From assembly GCA_031367715.1 (NCBI GenBank), contig JANLQJ010000179.1, positions 1 through 39,071 of the forward strand: a stretch of 39,071 nt of DNA, written 5' to 3'. This stretch comes from JANYHF01 sp031367715. Lineage in GTDB: Bacteria > Pseudomonadota > Alphaproteobacteria > Rhizobiales > Hyphomicrobiaceae. The translations under genes and the position numbers were made by a program. Of this stretch, positions 1 through 8,058 are shown one piece after another. A model generated the notes under the pieces. It did not search any database. It was given only the letters and a program-made list of their open reading frames with translations, and had not been told where the DNA came from. Position 1 is the first letter of the stretch; every line of letters begins with the position of its first letter.

Positions 1-88
1 CCTTCGCCGGGATGACGAAAAATCGGAAACCATTTGAATGAGTCAGAACACTAGGGCGGTTTGCACCTCATCTGCATCAGCGGTGGCC

Positions 89-161
89 GCAGAAGTGGGG
101 TCAGACCCCATTCGAGCCAAACCCCGTGTCGGGGCTAAATCGGGGTCTGACCCACTTCTGC
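89..161. repeat. REP-like palindrome with GGGGTCAGACCCC arms
   Basis: The arm at 89-110 (GCAGAAGTGGGGTCAGACCC plus CA) is the reverse complement, with one extra G, of the arm at 141-161. They flank a 30-nt loop that contains a smaller hairpin (CCCCGTGTCGGGG, 122-134). No convincing gene is seen in 1-321; this palindrome and the partial repeat at 205-315 account for most of it. A short TCAGACCCC match recurs at 313-321, at the yraN stop. This is a non-coding repeat of the REP type; its role is unknown. Confidence 0.7.
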
Positions 162-204
162 TAGCGTCGCAGCGTCGGGATGACCCACGTCAATCGCAAA
201 GTGC

Positions 205-315
205 TCTAGCTGCGCGGCAAGCTCTTGGACGGGCGCACTGCTGTGCGCCCCTACGCCATGACCTCTGTCACGAACCTTCAAAGTGACAGGTCAAACCATA
301 AGTTGGCCGGTATCA
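205..315. repeat. Intergenic TIR element, partial copy 1 of 3
   Basis: Positions 226-315 match the right part of the complete copies at 4715-4880 and 13583-13760: the GACGGGCGCACTGCTGTGCG arm, the CTCTGTCAC/GTGACAG hairpin, and the terminal GGTCAAACCATAAGTTGG. The left terminal repeat is missing. The central segment 205-229 is the reverse complement of the loop in the other two copies. It ends seven bases before the yraN stop codon. It is non-coding and resembles a miniature inverted-repeat element. Confidence 0.75.
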
Positions 316-321
316 GACCCC

Positions 322-708
322 TCACTCGAACGGAAACGCGTCCTTGAGATGGCGCGGCCATTGCCCCGGCAGCACCACCACCACGTCGAACGCCGGATGC
401 CAGCGTCCGCCCCGGTCGTGGCGGGCCAGCCACATCTCGGCCGCCCTGCGCACCCGTCCGCGCAGACGCGGCGTGATCGCTTCCAGGGCGTCGTCCTGCG
501 AGCGCCGCAGCTTCACCTCGACGAAGGCCAGCCGCTTGCCGCGACGGGCGATCAGGTCGATCTCGCCGACAGGAGTCTTGTAGCGCCGCGCCAGGATGCG
601 GTAGAATTTCAGGCGCAACATCAGCTCGGCGAGGCGTTCGGCGCGCAGGCCCGCGCGTTCGGATCGGCGGCGGCGGAGCGCGGCATCGATGGCGGCGGGT
701 TGGCGCAT
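322..708 (-). CDS. yraN: YraN/UPF0102 family endonuclease-like protein
   Basis: A 128-residue protein of the UPF0102 family, which has a restriction-endonuclease-like fold. The diagnostic core is GEIDLIARRGKRLAFVEVK (residues about 48-66), with the acidic and lysine residues (E-x-D ... E-V-K) expected of a PD-(D/E)XK nuclease. An Arg-rich N-terminal helix and the C-terminal FDVVVVLP strand are also typical. Length is normal for the family. It lies 43 bp downstream of rsmI on the same strand, the usual alphaproteobacterial pairing, and is probably co-transcribed with it. The cellular role is not established. The gshB gene that often follows in related genomes is absent; repeat DNA lies there instead. 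The stop TGA is seven bases from a repeat whose edge carries another in-frame TGA (313-315). Confidence 0.9.
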   Translation of the reverse strand: MRQPAAIDAALRRRRSERAGLRAERLAELMLRLKFYRILARRYKTPVGEIDLIARRGKRLAFVEVKLRRSQDDALEAITPRLRGRVRRAAEMWLARHDRGGRWHPAFDVVVVLPGQWPRHLKDAFPFE

Positions 709-751
709 TGTCGGAGCCTAGGCCGGAGCGGTTGGGCCCGCAGCCAGGAGC

Positions 752-1675
752 TTACCCGGGTGTCGCCGCCTGCCTGAGCGCCAGCGCGTAGACCCTTTTG
801 CGCGGTACGCCGAGGCTGGCGGCGACGGCGTCGACGCGGTCGCGCAAAGTGCCGGATGCGTCTGCGGCCAGCGCCGATGCGATGTCGGTGTCGGTGATCG
901 TTTTCGCCCCGTCCCGCACGGGCGCGGCCAGGATAACCACTTCGCCGCGCAGATCGTCCGTGTTCGCCCAGTTCGCCAGTTCGGCGAGCGTGCCGGTGCG
1001 CATCTCCTCGTGCAGCTTGGTCAGTTCGCGGCCGACGGCGGCGGGGGTGGCGGGGCCGTAGCTGTCGGCCATCGCCGTGAGCGTGGCGGCGGTGCGGCCT
1101 GGGGCCTCGAAGACGACCAGAGTACCGGGGGCGGCCGCCAGTTCGGCGAGGCGTTCGGCGCGCGCTCCGGCCTTGACCGGCAGAAATCCGGCGAAGGTGA
1201 AGCAATCGGTGGGCAGGCCGCTCGCCACCAGGGCCGTGAGCGTGGCCGACGCGCCGGGGATGGCGAACACGCGCTGCTGCTCGACCAATGCGGCACGCAC
1301 CAGTTTGTAGCCGGGGTCGGAGATCAGCGGCGTGCCGGCGTCGGAAATGAGCGCCACGCTGCGGCCTTCAGTCAACGCGGCGACGATGATCGGCCGCTCA
1401 GCCTCCGCATTGTGCTCATGATAGGCGCGCAGCTTTGGCCGCAGCGCGTAGCGATCCAGCAGTTTGCGGCTGTGGCGCGTATCCTCGCAATAGAGCACAT
1501 CGACCTGGGCCAGAATCGCCAGCGCCCGCAAGGTGATATCGCCAAGATGGCCGATCGGCGTGGCAACCAGATAGAGTCCGCCGGCCAGCGGCTTGGCCAG
1601 CAGCTGCGCTAGCTCGTCGCGGGTGGCGCGCAGCAGGGCCTCGAAAACGGTTTGCGTTGTCACACGATCGTCCAC
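752..1675 (-). CDS. rsmI: 16S rRNA (cytidine-1402-2'-O)-methyltransferase RsmI
   Basis: RsmI uses S-adenosylmethionine to methylate the 2'-O of C1402 in the ribosomal decoding centre. The protein is 307 residues, normal for the family. Tetrapyrrole-methylase-fold motifs are visible: GLYLVATPIGHLGDITLRAL near the N terminus, YCEDTRHSRKLL, ISDAGTPLISDPGY, the FAIPGASA loop and FEAPGR. The C-terminal GVPRKRVYALAL is the usual small helical domain. The start is GTG at 1675. An internal GTG four codons later is possible, but the family normally has some leader before GLYLVATPIG. It is divergent from the LpoA-like lipoprotein gene, with a 212-bp shared upstream region, and is followed by yraN. Confidence 0.95.
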   Translation of the reverse strand: MDDRVTTQTVFEALLRATRDELAQLLAKPLAGGLYLVATPIGHLGDITLRALAILAQVDVLYCEDTRHSRKLLDRYALRPKLRAYHEHNAEAERPIIVAALTEGRSVALISDAGTPLISDPGYKLVRAALVEQQRVFAIPGASATLTALVASGLPTDCFTFAGFLPVKAGARAERLAELAAAPGTLVVFEAPGRTAATLTAMADSYGPATPAAVGRELTKLHEEMRTGTLAELANWANTDDLRGEVVILAAPVRDGAKTITDTDIASALAADASGTLRDRVDAVAASLGVPRKRVYALALRQAATPG

Positions 1676-1887
1676 AGCTTTCCGCCTGAAATTGCTGCTT
1701 CCACGGTCAATTTTACGGTCATTTGCGTAACGGCGTGGCCGCCATGCGCTTGCCCGGCCACGCGAATCCGCGTCATATGCGCGTCAATAGCGAACTTGTT
1801 GTCGACAAACTCGCGAATTATTTCTGCTATGTCCTGGCGGGGGCGGACAACCGGTCCCGCTATCGCCCCGAACCTGAACCAGATGGC

Positions 1888-3129
1888 ATGACCAGCCGCA
1901 CCATACGCAACCCTTCCCACCTTGCCCGGCTGCTCAGCCGGCGCGCCTTTGTCATGGGCGCGACAGCCCTGATGCTGGCCGGATGCGCCTTGTCGGGTGG
2001 CGGGGGCGAGCAGTCGCAGACGTCGCTGAGCCAAACGCAGGCTATCGTGCCAACCGGCAGCACGCTGTCGGGCGCACCGGTCAAGGTCGCGCTGCTGCTG
2101 CCGTTTGGCAAGGCCGGCGATGGCGCGCAGGTGGCAACGGCGCTGAAACAGGCGGCCGAGCTGGCGCTGTTCGACGTCAACGGCGCCAATATCACGCTGA
2201 TACCCAAAGATACGCTCGGAACCGCGCAAGGCGCGGCGGCGGCGGCCCAGGCGGCCGTCAATGAAGGAGCCGAGCTGATTCTTGGTCCGCTGTATGCGGC
2301 AGAAGTGCAGGGTGCTGCTCCGGTGGCACGGCAGGCCAATGTGCCGGTGCTGGCATTCTCGTCCGATCGCAAAGTGGCGGGCAACGGCGTCTATCTGCTC
2401 AGCTTCCTGGCCGGCGACGATATTGCCCGCGTGGTCGCCTATGCGGCGGCCAACGGCAAGCGGGGCTTTGCCGCTATCGTGCCGCAGACGGCCTATGGCA
2501 GCATCGTCGAGCAATCGTTCCGCGCCGCCGCCGCCAAGGCTGGCGCGCGGGTCGCCGCGGTCGAGCATTTCCCGGTCGATGCCAATGCCGTGGCCGATCC
2601 GGTCAGCCGGCTGAAGGCCGATTTCGTCGCCAATCAAAAGGCCGGCGCGCCGATCGATGCTCTGCTGATTCCTGGCGGGCAGGACGTGCTGCCGATCGTG
2701 GCGCCGATGCTGCCTTACAATGCCATCGATACCAAGTCGGTGCGGCTGCTTGGCAGCGGCGGTTGGAATTATCCCAGCATCGGCCAGGAGGCTGGCCTGG
2801 TCGGCGGCTGGTTTGCTGGACCCGATCCCGCCGCCTGGACCGATTTTGCCGCGCGCTATACCAAGACCTACGGTGCGGCGCCGGTGCGGCTGGCCAGCCT
2901 CGCCTACGATGCGGTGACGCTGGCCCTGTCGCTGGCCACCAACCCGCCGGGCCAGCGCTTCACGCCCGACAAACTGACCCGTACCAGCGGATTTGCCGGC
3001 GTCGACGGCCTGTTCCGCCTGCGCCCCGATGGCACCTGTGAGCGTGGGCTGGCGATCCTTGAAGTGACCAAGTTCGGCCCGCATGTGATCGATGCCGCGC
3101 CCAGCGCGTTTACCGTGGCGCAGTTTTGA
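1888..3129 (+). CDS. LpoA-like penicillin-binding protein activator lipoprotein
   Basis: A 413-residue periplasmic-binding-fold lipoprotein related to the LpoA / leucine-binding periplasmic families. In gammaproteobacteria LpoA activates a peptidoglycan synthase; in alphaproteobacteria the homologue beside rsmI is usually annotated as a penicillin-binding protein activator. From the chosen ATG at 1888 the N terminus has charged residues, a hydrophobic stretch (FVMGATALML) and a lipobox LAGC with the lipidated cysteine at residue 33. The open frame extends upstream to 1723, but that extension has no signal and would bury the lipobox. The mature part starts with VKVALLLPFGKAGDGAQVA and has LILGPLYAAEV and a C-terminal GLFRLRPDGTCERGLAILEV. 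The direct target here is inferred, not shown. Confidence 0.85.
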   Translation: MTSRTIRNPSHLARLLSRRAFVMGATALMLAGCALSGGGGEQSQTSLSQTQAIVPTGSTLSGAPVKVALLLPFGKAGDGAQVATALKQAAELALFDVNGANITLIPKDTLGTAQGAAAAAQAAVNEGAELILGPLYAAEVQGAAPVARQANVPVLAFSSDRKVAGNGVYLLSFLAGDDIARVVAYAAANGKRGFAAIVPQTAYGSIVEQSFRAAAAKAGARVAAVEHFPVDANAVADPVSRLKADFVANQKAGAPIDALLIPGGQDVLPIVAPMLPYNAIDTKSVRLLGSGGWNYPSIGQEAGLVGGWFAGPDPAAWTDFAARYTKTYGAAPVRLASLAYDAVTLALSLATNPPGQRFTPDKLTRTSGFAGVDGLFRLRPDGTCERGLAILEVTKFGPHVIDAAPSAFTVAQF

Positions 3130-3271
3130 ACGTACACATTATTGACCGGACATTGTCACGCAAGCACCGCAGCGTTTTGACCGCGCAGTGCTGATCCGGG
3201 ATCGTTTTCGGCTCCTGCTATCTTGCCACAGCTGCCGGAGCCCCGCGAGGTCCGGTGCCTGCAGCGCACCA

Positions 3272-4483
3272 TCAAAGCGCTGCGCTGTGCACGGGATAAA
3301 AGTTAGGGTCGGCGGAAGTCAGCGCGCTCGACAATTCATACACCATCCGATTGAGGACCATGCGGCCCGCCCGCGTGACCGTGATGCGATCCTGGCCAAT
3401 GCTCAGCAGCCCCTGCGCCGCCAGATCCCTCAGCACCGGGAATTTCGGGGCCAGCCCCGTCGAACTGCGGAACGCCGCCAGATCCAGCCCTTCGCTCAGC
3501 CGCAACCCCATGATCAGCCGTTCGTCGGCTTGATCGGGCAGCGACAGCGCGCCGCGCTCGACAATTCCGTGCCCGTCTTTTTCGACCGCTGACGCCCACA
3601 CTTCGGGATTGCGCTGCGTCGCGAGAGCTGTGCGCTGCCCATCGACGACCAACCGTCCGTGTGCGCCAGGGCCGATGCCGGCATAGGTGCCATAGCGCCA
3701 ATAGACCATGTTGTGCCGGCATTCCTGACCCGGACGCGCGTGATTGGAAACCTCGTAGGCGGGCAGGCCGGCAGCTTCGGTCAACTCCTGGGTGCCCGCA
3801 TACAGATCATCGGCGATCTCGGCCGGTGGCGTGATCAGCTTGCCGGCGCGGTGCAGCGCTGCGAACGGCGTGCCGTCTTCGATGGTGAGTTGGTAGACGG
3901 AGAGATGATCCGGCGCGTAGCCGAGCGCCTCACGCAGTTCGTCTGACCACGCCGCAACGCCCTGATCGGGACGGGCGTAGATGAGATCGAACGACACCCG
4001 CTCGAATTGCCGGCGCGCCAGCGCCAGCGCCGCCTTGGCCTCGGCGGCGTTGTGCAGGCGCCCCAGGAATTTCAGATCGCGGTCGTTCAGAGCCTGCACG
4101 CCGAGCGAGACGCGATTGACGCCGGCCGCGCGATAGCCGGCAAAGCGTCCGGCTTCGACGCTGGACGGATTGGCCTCCAGCGTGATCTCGATGCCCGGCT
4201 CCTGCGGCCAATGTTTGGCCACCGCGTCGATGAGCGCCCCAACCAGGGACGGCGGCATCAGCGAAGGCGTGCCACCGCCGAAAAAGACGCTGTGGACCGG
4301 TTGATTGGGCTGGAGCTGAGCCATGTGCGCAAGCTCGGCCAGCAGCGCGGCCTGGAAGCGGGCAACATCAACGCCACCATGGCGGACATGGCTGTTGAAG
4401 TCGCAATAGGGGCATTTGGCGGCGCAGAACGGCCAATGAATGTAGACGCCGAAACCGCCGGCTGACTCAGTTGTGCTGATCAA
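3272..4483 (-). CDS. hemW: Radical SAM heme chaperone HemW
   Basis: A 403-residue HemW (formerly annotated as coproporphyrinogen III oxidase-like). HemW binds heme and a radical-SAM 4Fe-4S cluster and is thought to deliver heme to respiratory enzymes. The cluster motif is CAAKCPYC near residue 20, in the HemW-type Cx3Cx2C spacing. Other family motifs are SVFFGGGTPSLM, EANPSS, RVSLGVQALND, VSFDLIYARPDQ, YEVSNHARPG and GIGPGAHGR. The start is TTG at 4483, preceded by AGGTG seven bases upstream. It lies downstream of rdgB but is separated from it by 394 bp of repeat-containing DNA, so co-transcription with rdgB is uncertain. It converges on the LpoA-like gene across about 140 bp in which I see no gene. 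Confidence 0.95.
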   Translation of the reverse strand: MISTTESAGGFGVYIHWPFCAAKCPYCDFNSHVRHGGVDVARFQAALLAELAHMAQLQPNQPVHSVFFGGGTPSLMPPSLVGALIDAVAKHWPQEPGIEITLEANPSSVEAGRFAGYRAAGVNRVSLGVQALNDRDLKFLGRLHNAAEAKAALALARRQFERVSFDLIYARPDQGVAAWSDELREALGYAPDHLSVYQLTIEDGTPFAALHRAGKLITPPAEIADDLYAGTQELTEAAGLPAYEVSNHARPGQECRHNMVYWRYGTYAGIGPGAHGRLVVDGQRTALATQRNPEVWASAVEKDGHGIVERGALSLPDQADERLIMGLRLSEGLDLAAFRSSTGLAPKFPVLRDLAAQGLLSIGQDRITVTRAGRMVLNRMVYELSSALTSADPNFYPVHSAAL

Positions 4484-4511
4484 TCCTATTCACCTGGCGC
4501 GCTGCTTACGT

Positions 4512-4532
4512 CCTTCTCCGATAGGGAGAAGG
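4512..4532. repeat. Short CCTTCTCC/GGAGAAGG hairpin repeat
   Basis: The arms CCTTCTCC (4512-4519) and GGAGAAGG (4525-4532) face each other across five bases. Related fragments occur near 4650-4675, 6418-6430 and 10366-10380, and a cousin (CCCTCCC/GGGAGAGGG) occurs at 13834-13855. Together with the TIR element at 4715-4880 this fills most of the 394-bp gap between hemW and rdgB. No gene is supported in that gap. Confidence 0.5.
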
Positions 4533-4714
4533 TGCCCGAAGGGCGGATGATGGGAGCCGGAGGCAGTTTTGAGGCGCGGCCTATTGAGCTCCACACCCCC
4601 TGTAACCCTCATCTGGCGCCCAGTCTCTTTGCGTTCCGCGCAAGGGCGCGCCACCTCCTCCCTACGGGAGCAGGACGTGTTGCGCCTGCTGGCAACGAAG
4701 AACGTTATCCAAAC

Positions 4715-4880
4715 TTATACCGTCCAACCTATCGTTTGACTCGTGCTCGCAAGCACAGCGGTGCGCCCGTCCAAGAGCTTACCGCGCAGCTAGACGGGCG
4801 CACTGCTGTGCGCCCCTACGCCATGACCTCTGTCACGAACCTTCAAAGTGACAGGTCAAACCATAAGTTGGACGGTATTA
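4715..4880. repeat. Intergenic TIR element, complete copy 2 of 3
   Basis: A 166-bp element bounded by imperfect inverted repeats. The left end TTATACCGTCCAACCTATCG and the reverse complement of the right end (TAATACCGTCCAACTTATGG) match at 22 or more of the first 26 positions. Inside, GCGCCCGTC and GACGGGCGC arms bracket a loop (CCAAGAGCTTACCGCGCAGC), followed by a second hairpin built from CTGTCAC/GTGACAG. There is no coding sequence. The last three bases (4878-4880) are the stop codon of rdgB on the minus strand, so the element begins exactly where that gene ends. It resembles a MITE, but no transposase is present in the window. Confidence 0.8.
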
Positions 4881-5486
4881 CTCAAGACACGCCGCCGCGA
4901 ATTTCTCGAATGAGCGGGCGCGGTGGGACAGGACATGCTTTGCGGCCGGGTCCATCTCGCCGAAACTCTGCTTGTGCCCCTCCGGCACGAACATCGGGTC
5001 ATAGCCAAAACCATTGCTGCCGCGCGGCGGCCAGACGATGTGGCCGAACACTTTGCCCTGGTAGCATTCCGGCGTTCCGCCGGGCCGCGCGAGGCATAGC
5101 ACCGAAGTGAAATTCGCTTTCAACGGTTTGGTAAAGCCGATGCCACGCTCCATCAGGGCTTCGTGGATATGACGCATGGCGGCGCTAAAATCCTTGGCGT
5201 GCCCAGCCCAATCGGCGGAATAGACGCCGGGCGCACCGTCGAGCGCAGCGATCTCGATGCCGCTGTCGTCGGAGAGCGCGGGCAGCCCCGAGCCGTTGGC
5301 CGCAGCGACAGCTTTCAGCGTGGCATTGCCGATGAACGTGGTTTCGGTTTCGACGGGTTCGGCCAAGCCAAGCTCGCCGGCCGAAACCAGCGCAATGCCG
5401 TGCGGTGCCAACAGGTCGCGCATTTCGACCAGCTTGCCCTTGTTGTGGGTCGCCAGAACCAGTTTACTGCCGCGTGCGAGTTTCAT
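4878..5486 (-). CDS. rdgB: RdgB/HAM1 non-canonical purine NTP pyrophosphatase
   Basis: A 202-residue XTP/dITP diphosphatase, which removes deaminated purine nucleotides (ITP, dITP, XTP) from the pool by hydrolysing them to the monophosphate and pyrophosphate. Visible motifs are LATHNKGKLVEMRDLL (substrate-binding T-x-N-x-x-K), SDDSGIEIAALDGAPGVYSA (catalytic acidic cluster), GFGYDPMFVPEG and SHRARSFEKF at the C terminus. Length is normal. It lies 125 bp downstream of rph on the same strand, with a REP hairpin in the gap. The stop TAA is the terminal trinucleotide of the intergenic TIR element at 4715-4880, so the original 3' end may have been replaced; the protein still looks complete. Confidence 0.95.
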   Translation of the reverse strand: MKLARGSKLVLATHNKGKLVEMRDLLAPHGIALVSAGELGLAEPVETETTFIGNATLKAVAAANGSGLPALSDDSGIEIAALDGAPGVYSADWAGHAKDFSAAMRHIHEALMERGIGFTKPLKANFTSVLCLARPGGTPECYQGKVFGHIVWPPRGSNGFGYDPMFVPEGHKQSFGEMDPAAKHVLSHRARSFEKFAAACLE

Positions 5487-5554
5487 TCCGTCCCCGGCCT
5501 ATCGGCCTGACAATCTGTCGGTTCGTCGCATCGCCCACGCAGCCCCCCAATCAA

Positions 5555-5593
5555 CAGGTGCCATCCTCGGGACAAGTCCGAGGATGACACTGG
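5555..5593. repeat. REP hairpin CATCCTCGGG/CCGAGGATG, copy 1
   Basis: ATCCTCGGG and CCGAGGAT arms around ACAAG, extended outwards by CAGGTG/CACTGG. A second copy lies at 6466-6504. This type of palindrome is widespread in alphaproteobacterial intergenic regions. It lies between rph and rdgB and could attenuate transcription or protect an mRNA 3' end. Confidence 0.7.
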
Positions 5594-5611
5594 TACGCGT
5601 TCGACACCCAC

Positions 5612-6325
5612 CTACAGCACTGTCAGCTTCTGCAGCTCGACCAGTTCCTTGATGCCCTTGCGCGCCAGGCCCATCAGCTGGTCAAAAGTCTCGCCGCTGA
5701 ACGGCTTGCCCTCGGCGGTGCCCTGCACCTCGACAATACCGCCCGATCCGGTCATGACGAAATTGGCGTCGGCGTCGGCGTTTGAATCCTCGGAATAGTC
5801 GAGATCGAGCAGGTTCTCGCCCTTGTAGATGCCGCAGGAAATCGCCGCCACCTGATCGCGCAACACATTGTCGCCGATCATGTCGCGGGCCTTCATCCAA
5901 CTCAGGCAGTCCTTCAGCGCCACCCAGGCGCCGGTTATCGAGGCAGTGCGCGTGCCGCCATCGGCCTGCAGTACGTCGCAATCGACCGTGATCTGTTTTT
6001 CACCCAACGCCTTCAGGTCGACCACGGCGCGCAGCGAACGCCCGATCAGCCGTTGGATTTCCTGCGTGCGGCCCGACGCATGACCTTGCGTCACTTCACG
6101 ACGGGTCCGCTCGGTGGTGGCGCGTGGCAGCATGGAATACTCCGCCGTCACCCAGCCCTTGCCCTGGCCTTTCAGCCACGGTGGAATGCGCTCTTCCAGG
6201 CTCGCCATGCACAGCACGTGGGTGTTGCCGAACTTGATCAGGCACGAGCCCTCGGCATGCATGGAAACGGCCCGTTCGATCTGAATCGGCCGCAGCTCGT
6301 CTGGCTGACGCTTGGAGGCGCGCAT
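5612..6325 (-). CDS. rph: Ribonuclease PH
   Basis: A 237-residue phosphorolytic 3'-to-5' exoribonuclease that trims tRNA 3' ends using inorganic phosphate. The N terminus MRASKRQPDELRPI is characteristic. The active-site region includes TERTRREVTQGHASGRTQEI and RLIGRSLRAVVDLKALGE, and the phosphate-binding GGTRTASITGAW motif is intact. The C-terminal EVQGTAEG and FDQLMGLARKGIKELVELQK complete the family signature. Length is normal. No strong ribosome-binding site is visible before the ATG. In many relatives rph is divergent from hrcA-grpE; here the upstream neighbour is an acyl-CoA dehydrogenase on the same strand, so that part of the conserved context is lost. Confidence 0.95.
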   Translation of the reverse strand: MRASKRQPDELRPIQIERAVSMHAEGSCLIKFGNTHVLCMASLEERIPPWLKGQGKGWVTAEYSMLPRATTERTRREVTQGHASGRTQEIQRLIGRSLRAVVDLKALGEKQITVDCDVLQADGGTRTASITGAWVALKDCLSWMKARDMIGDNVLRDQVAAISCGIYKGENLLDLDYSEDSNADADANFVMTGSGGIVEVQGTAEGKPFSGETFDQLMGLARKGIKELVELQKLTVL

Positions 6326-6465
6326 TGGGGGCTCGCGTGCGGTTGCGCTGACGGTAAAGCGCGTATGGCGGAAATGTGAAAGCGCAACCTAGGAGAGACC
6401 GCAGTACGTGGCAACCACTTCCTTCTCCCCAACTCGGCATGTAAGCTTCAACGATAGCCACACAG

Positions 6466-6504
6466 CAAGTGCCATCCTCGGGACAAGCCCGAGGATAACA
6501 CTTG
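6466..6504. terminator. REP hairpin copy 2, probable terminator of the acyl-CoA dehydrogenase
   Basis: Perfect ATCCTCGGG (6474-6482) / CCCGAGGAT (6488-6496) stem with an ACAAG loop, extended by CAAGTG/CACTTG. It starts 11 bp past the stop of the gene at 6515-7915. It is the same family as 5555-5593. No clear U-run follows, so it may be a REP that stops or stabilises transcripts rather than a classical intrinsic terminator. Confidence 0.55.
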
Positions 6505-6514
6505 TGGGCTTGTC

Positions 6515-7915
6515 TTACTCCGCCGCCACGCCCGCCAGATCCTTCAACATCTTTTCCGTAAACGCACGCTTCTGCTCCTTGGTCATCTTCTTGACCTCGT
6601 TGTTCAGCATGCGCTCGTTAATGCTCTTGTTCCAGTAGTCGAGGCTGTCAAAGCCGAGCAGCGCCGACTTGCCGACAAACTGGCGCAGCACCTCGTTGGT
6701 CGGGCCCATCACCCAGCCGGCCTTGCCGTCGCGCAGGTAGCGCTCGATGCCCAACGCCGGCTTGTAGCCGGTGCCGCCGCAGGCATGCAGCATCTTGTCG
6801 GTGACGTGCGCGACGTTCTTGGCGGCGGCGAACTTCACCTGCCACATGAAGGTCAGGAACGCCGAGCGCGGTATTTTCGTCAGGTCGCGATGCACCGACC
6901 AGTCGCAATTGTTGGTGGCGTCGTCCATGGCCTTGGCCATCATGAAGTCGAACGAGCGGCAGGTGTTGGTGTCGATGATGGCCTCGCCGACATAGTCCTG
7001 GATGGTCGGGTAGTCGGCCACGCGCATGCCGACGTCGGCATGGGTTTTCCGGGTGGTGTGCTGTTTGGTGATGTCGATCAAGCCCAGCGCGATACCGTTC
7101 CAGGCCGCCGACGAACAGAGCAGGAAGAAGGGATCAACGCATTCGTCGTTGGACAAGGCACCATCGCCGGGAGGGCCAACCATGCGGTCCTTGGGGATGA
7201 CCTTGTCAACCTGGATCGGGCCGGACTGGTTGCCGCGCATGCCCATGCCGTCCCAACTCGATGGATCGGCCGTCACCTCGTCGCCCAGGATCAAGAAGCA
7301 GGAGAGATTGGCGTAGTCGCCATTGAAATTCGGGCTGGTGGTCTGGACGATGTACCAGTCGGCAAAGCCGCCCGAGGTGGTCCACGAGGCCTTCTTCTTG
7401 ACGTGCCAGCCATCGGCGGTCTCGGTCGCGCTGGATGAAATCGGATACCAGAAATGGCTGCCGGTCTCGGGATCGGAATAGGACAAGGTGCCGACCAGGC
7501 AATCCTTGTCGATGCGCTTGAAGATGTCCTGGATGGTCGCATTGTCGTGATGGCGCAGCGCTGCGGCGGCGACGGCGCCGGTATGCATGGTGTAGCACAT
7601 GGCGGTCGACGGGCAGCCGTAGCGGGCGATGGTTTCGACCACCATGGCCGCGCAGGTATGGTTCTCGCCCATGCCGCCGAGTTCCTTGGGAACCAGCAGT
7701 CCGAGCAGGCCATTGGCGGCCAGGATCTTGAAATTCTTGCGGGGAAACAATAGGTTACGATCACTCTCGATGGCGTTCGCGCGCATCTCCTTCTGGCACA
7801 TGTCGATGATGCGGGCCTGCAGATCACGCTGCTTTTCGGTCAACACCCATTGCGGGTCGTACTCCGAGCCCAGACCCCAGAACGGCTCGTTGCCCCATTT
7901 TTTGATGGCGTTCAT
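6515..7915 (-). CDS. Acyl-CoA dehydrogenase family protein
   Basis: A 466-residue flavoprotein of the acyl-CoA dehydrogenase superfamily, which normally oxidises acyl-CoA at the alpha-beta bond using FAD and an electron-transfer flavoprotein. Seen: LVPKELGGMGENHTCAAMVV, CYTMHTGAVAAAALRHH, YSDPETGSHFWYPISSSATE, KKKASWTTSGGFADWYIVQT (middle beta domain), GMRGNQSGPI and a C-terminal HACGGTGYKPALGIERYLRD helix. The start is ATG at 7915 because GGGAGG lies nine bases upstream; another ATG three codons earlier sits directly against that site, and the frame is open back to 8062. In the usual catalytic position (Y-E-G-T in many family members) this protein has VMGPTNEV, so the catalytic base must lie elsewhere or the reaction differs. 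The substrate is unknown. Confidence 0.85.
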   Translation of the reverse strand: MNAIKKWGNEPFWGLGSEYDPQWVLTEKQRDLQARIIDMCQKEMRANAIESDRNLLFPRKNFKILAANGLLGLLVPKELGGMGENHTCAAMVVETIARYGCPSTAMCYTMHTGAVAAAALRHHDNATIQDIFKRIDKDCLVGTLSYSDPETGSHFWYPISSSATETADGWHVKKKASWTTSGGFADWYIVQTTSPNFNGDYANLSCFLILGDEVTADPSSWDGMGMRGNQSGPIQVDKVIPKDRMVGPPGDGALSNDECVDPFFLLCSSAAWNGIALGLIDITKQHTTRKTHADVGMRVADYPTIQDYVGEAIIDTNTCRSFDFMMAKAMDDATNNCDWSVHRDLTKIPRSAFLTFMWQVKFAAAKNVAHVTDKMLHACGGTGYKPALGIERYLRDGKAGWVMGPTNEVLRQFVGKSALLGFDSLDYWNKSINERMLNNEVKKMTKEQKRAFTEKMLKDLAGVAAE

Positions 7916-8058
7916 GCCAGACATCCTCCCGTTGTGCTTCTTGTCGGTCGCGACACCAATTTTAACCGCTTGAGACCAGTTTAGACCAATATTTGTGTCA
8001 CTTGAAAGCCGTAACCGAACATAGCCTCCGACGGGCCGGGCGCGCCAGCGGTAGCCGC

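Noticed and set aside
38..286. An 82-codon plus-strand frame at the window start.
   Set aside because: It runs through a palindrome and the partial repeat element and has no recognisable protein features.
1660..3084. A 474-codon minus-strand frame opposite the LpoA-like gene.
   Set aside because: Composition is Arg/His/Gly-rich with no domain, and the plus strand has a signal peptide, lipobox and family motifs.
4532..5110. A plus-strand frame whose translation shares residues with a frame at 13611-13892, looking like a gene family.
   Set aside because: The shared stretch is the non-coding TIR element; the remainder is antisense to rdgB or intergenic.
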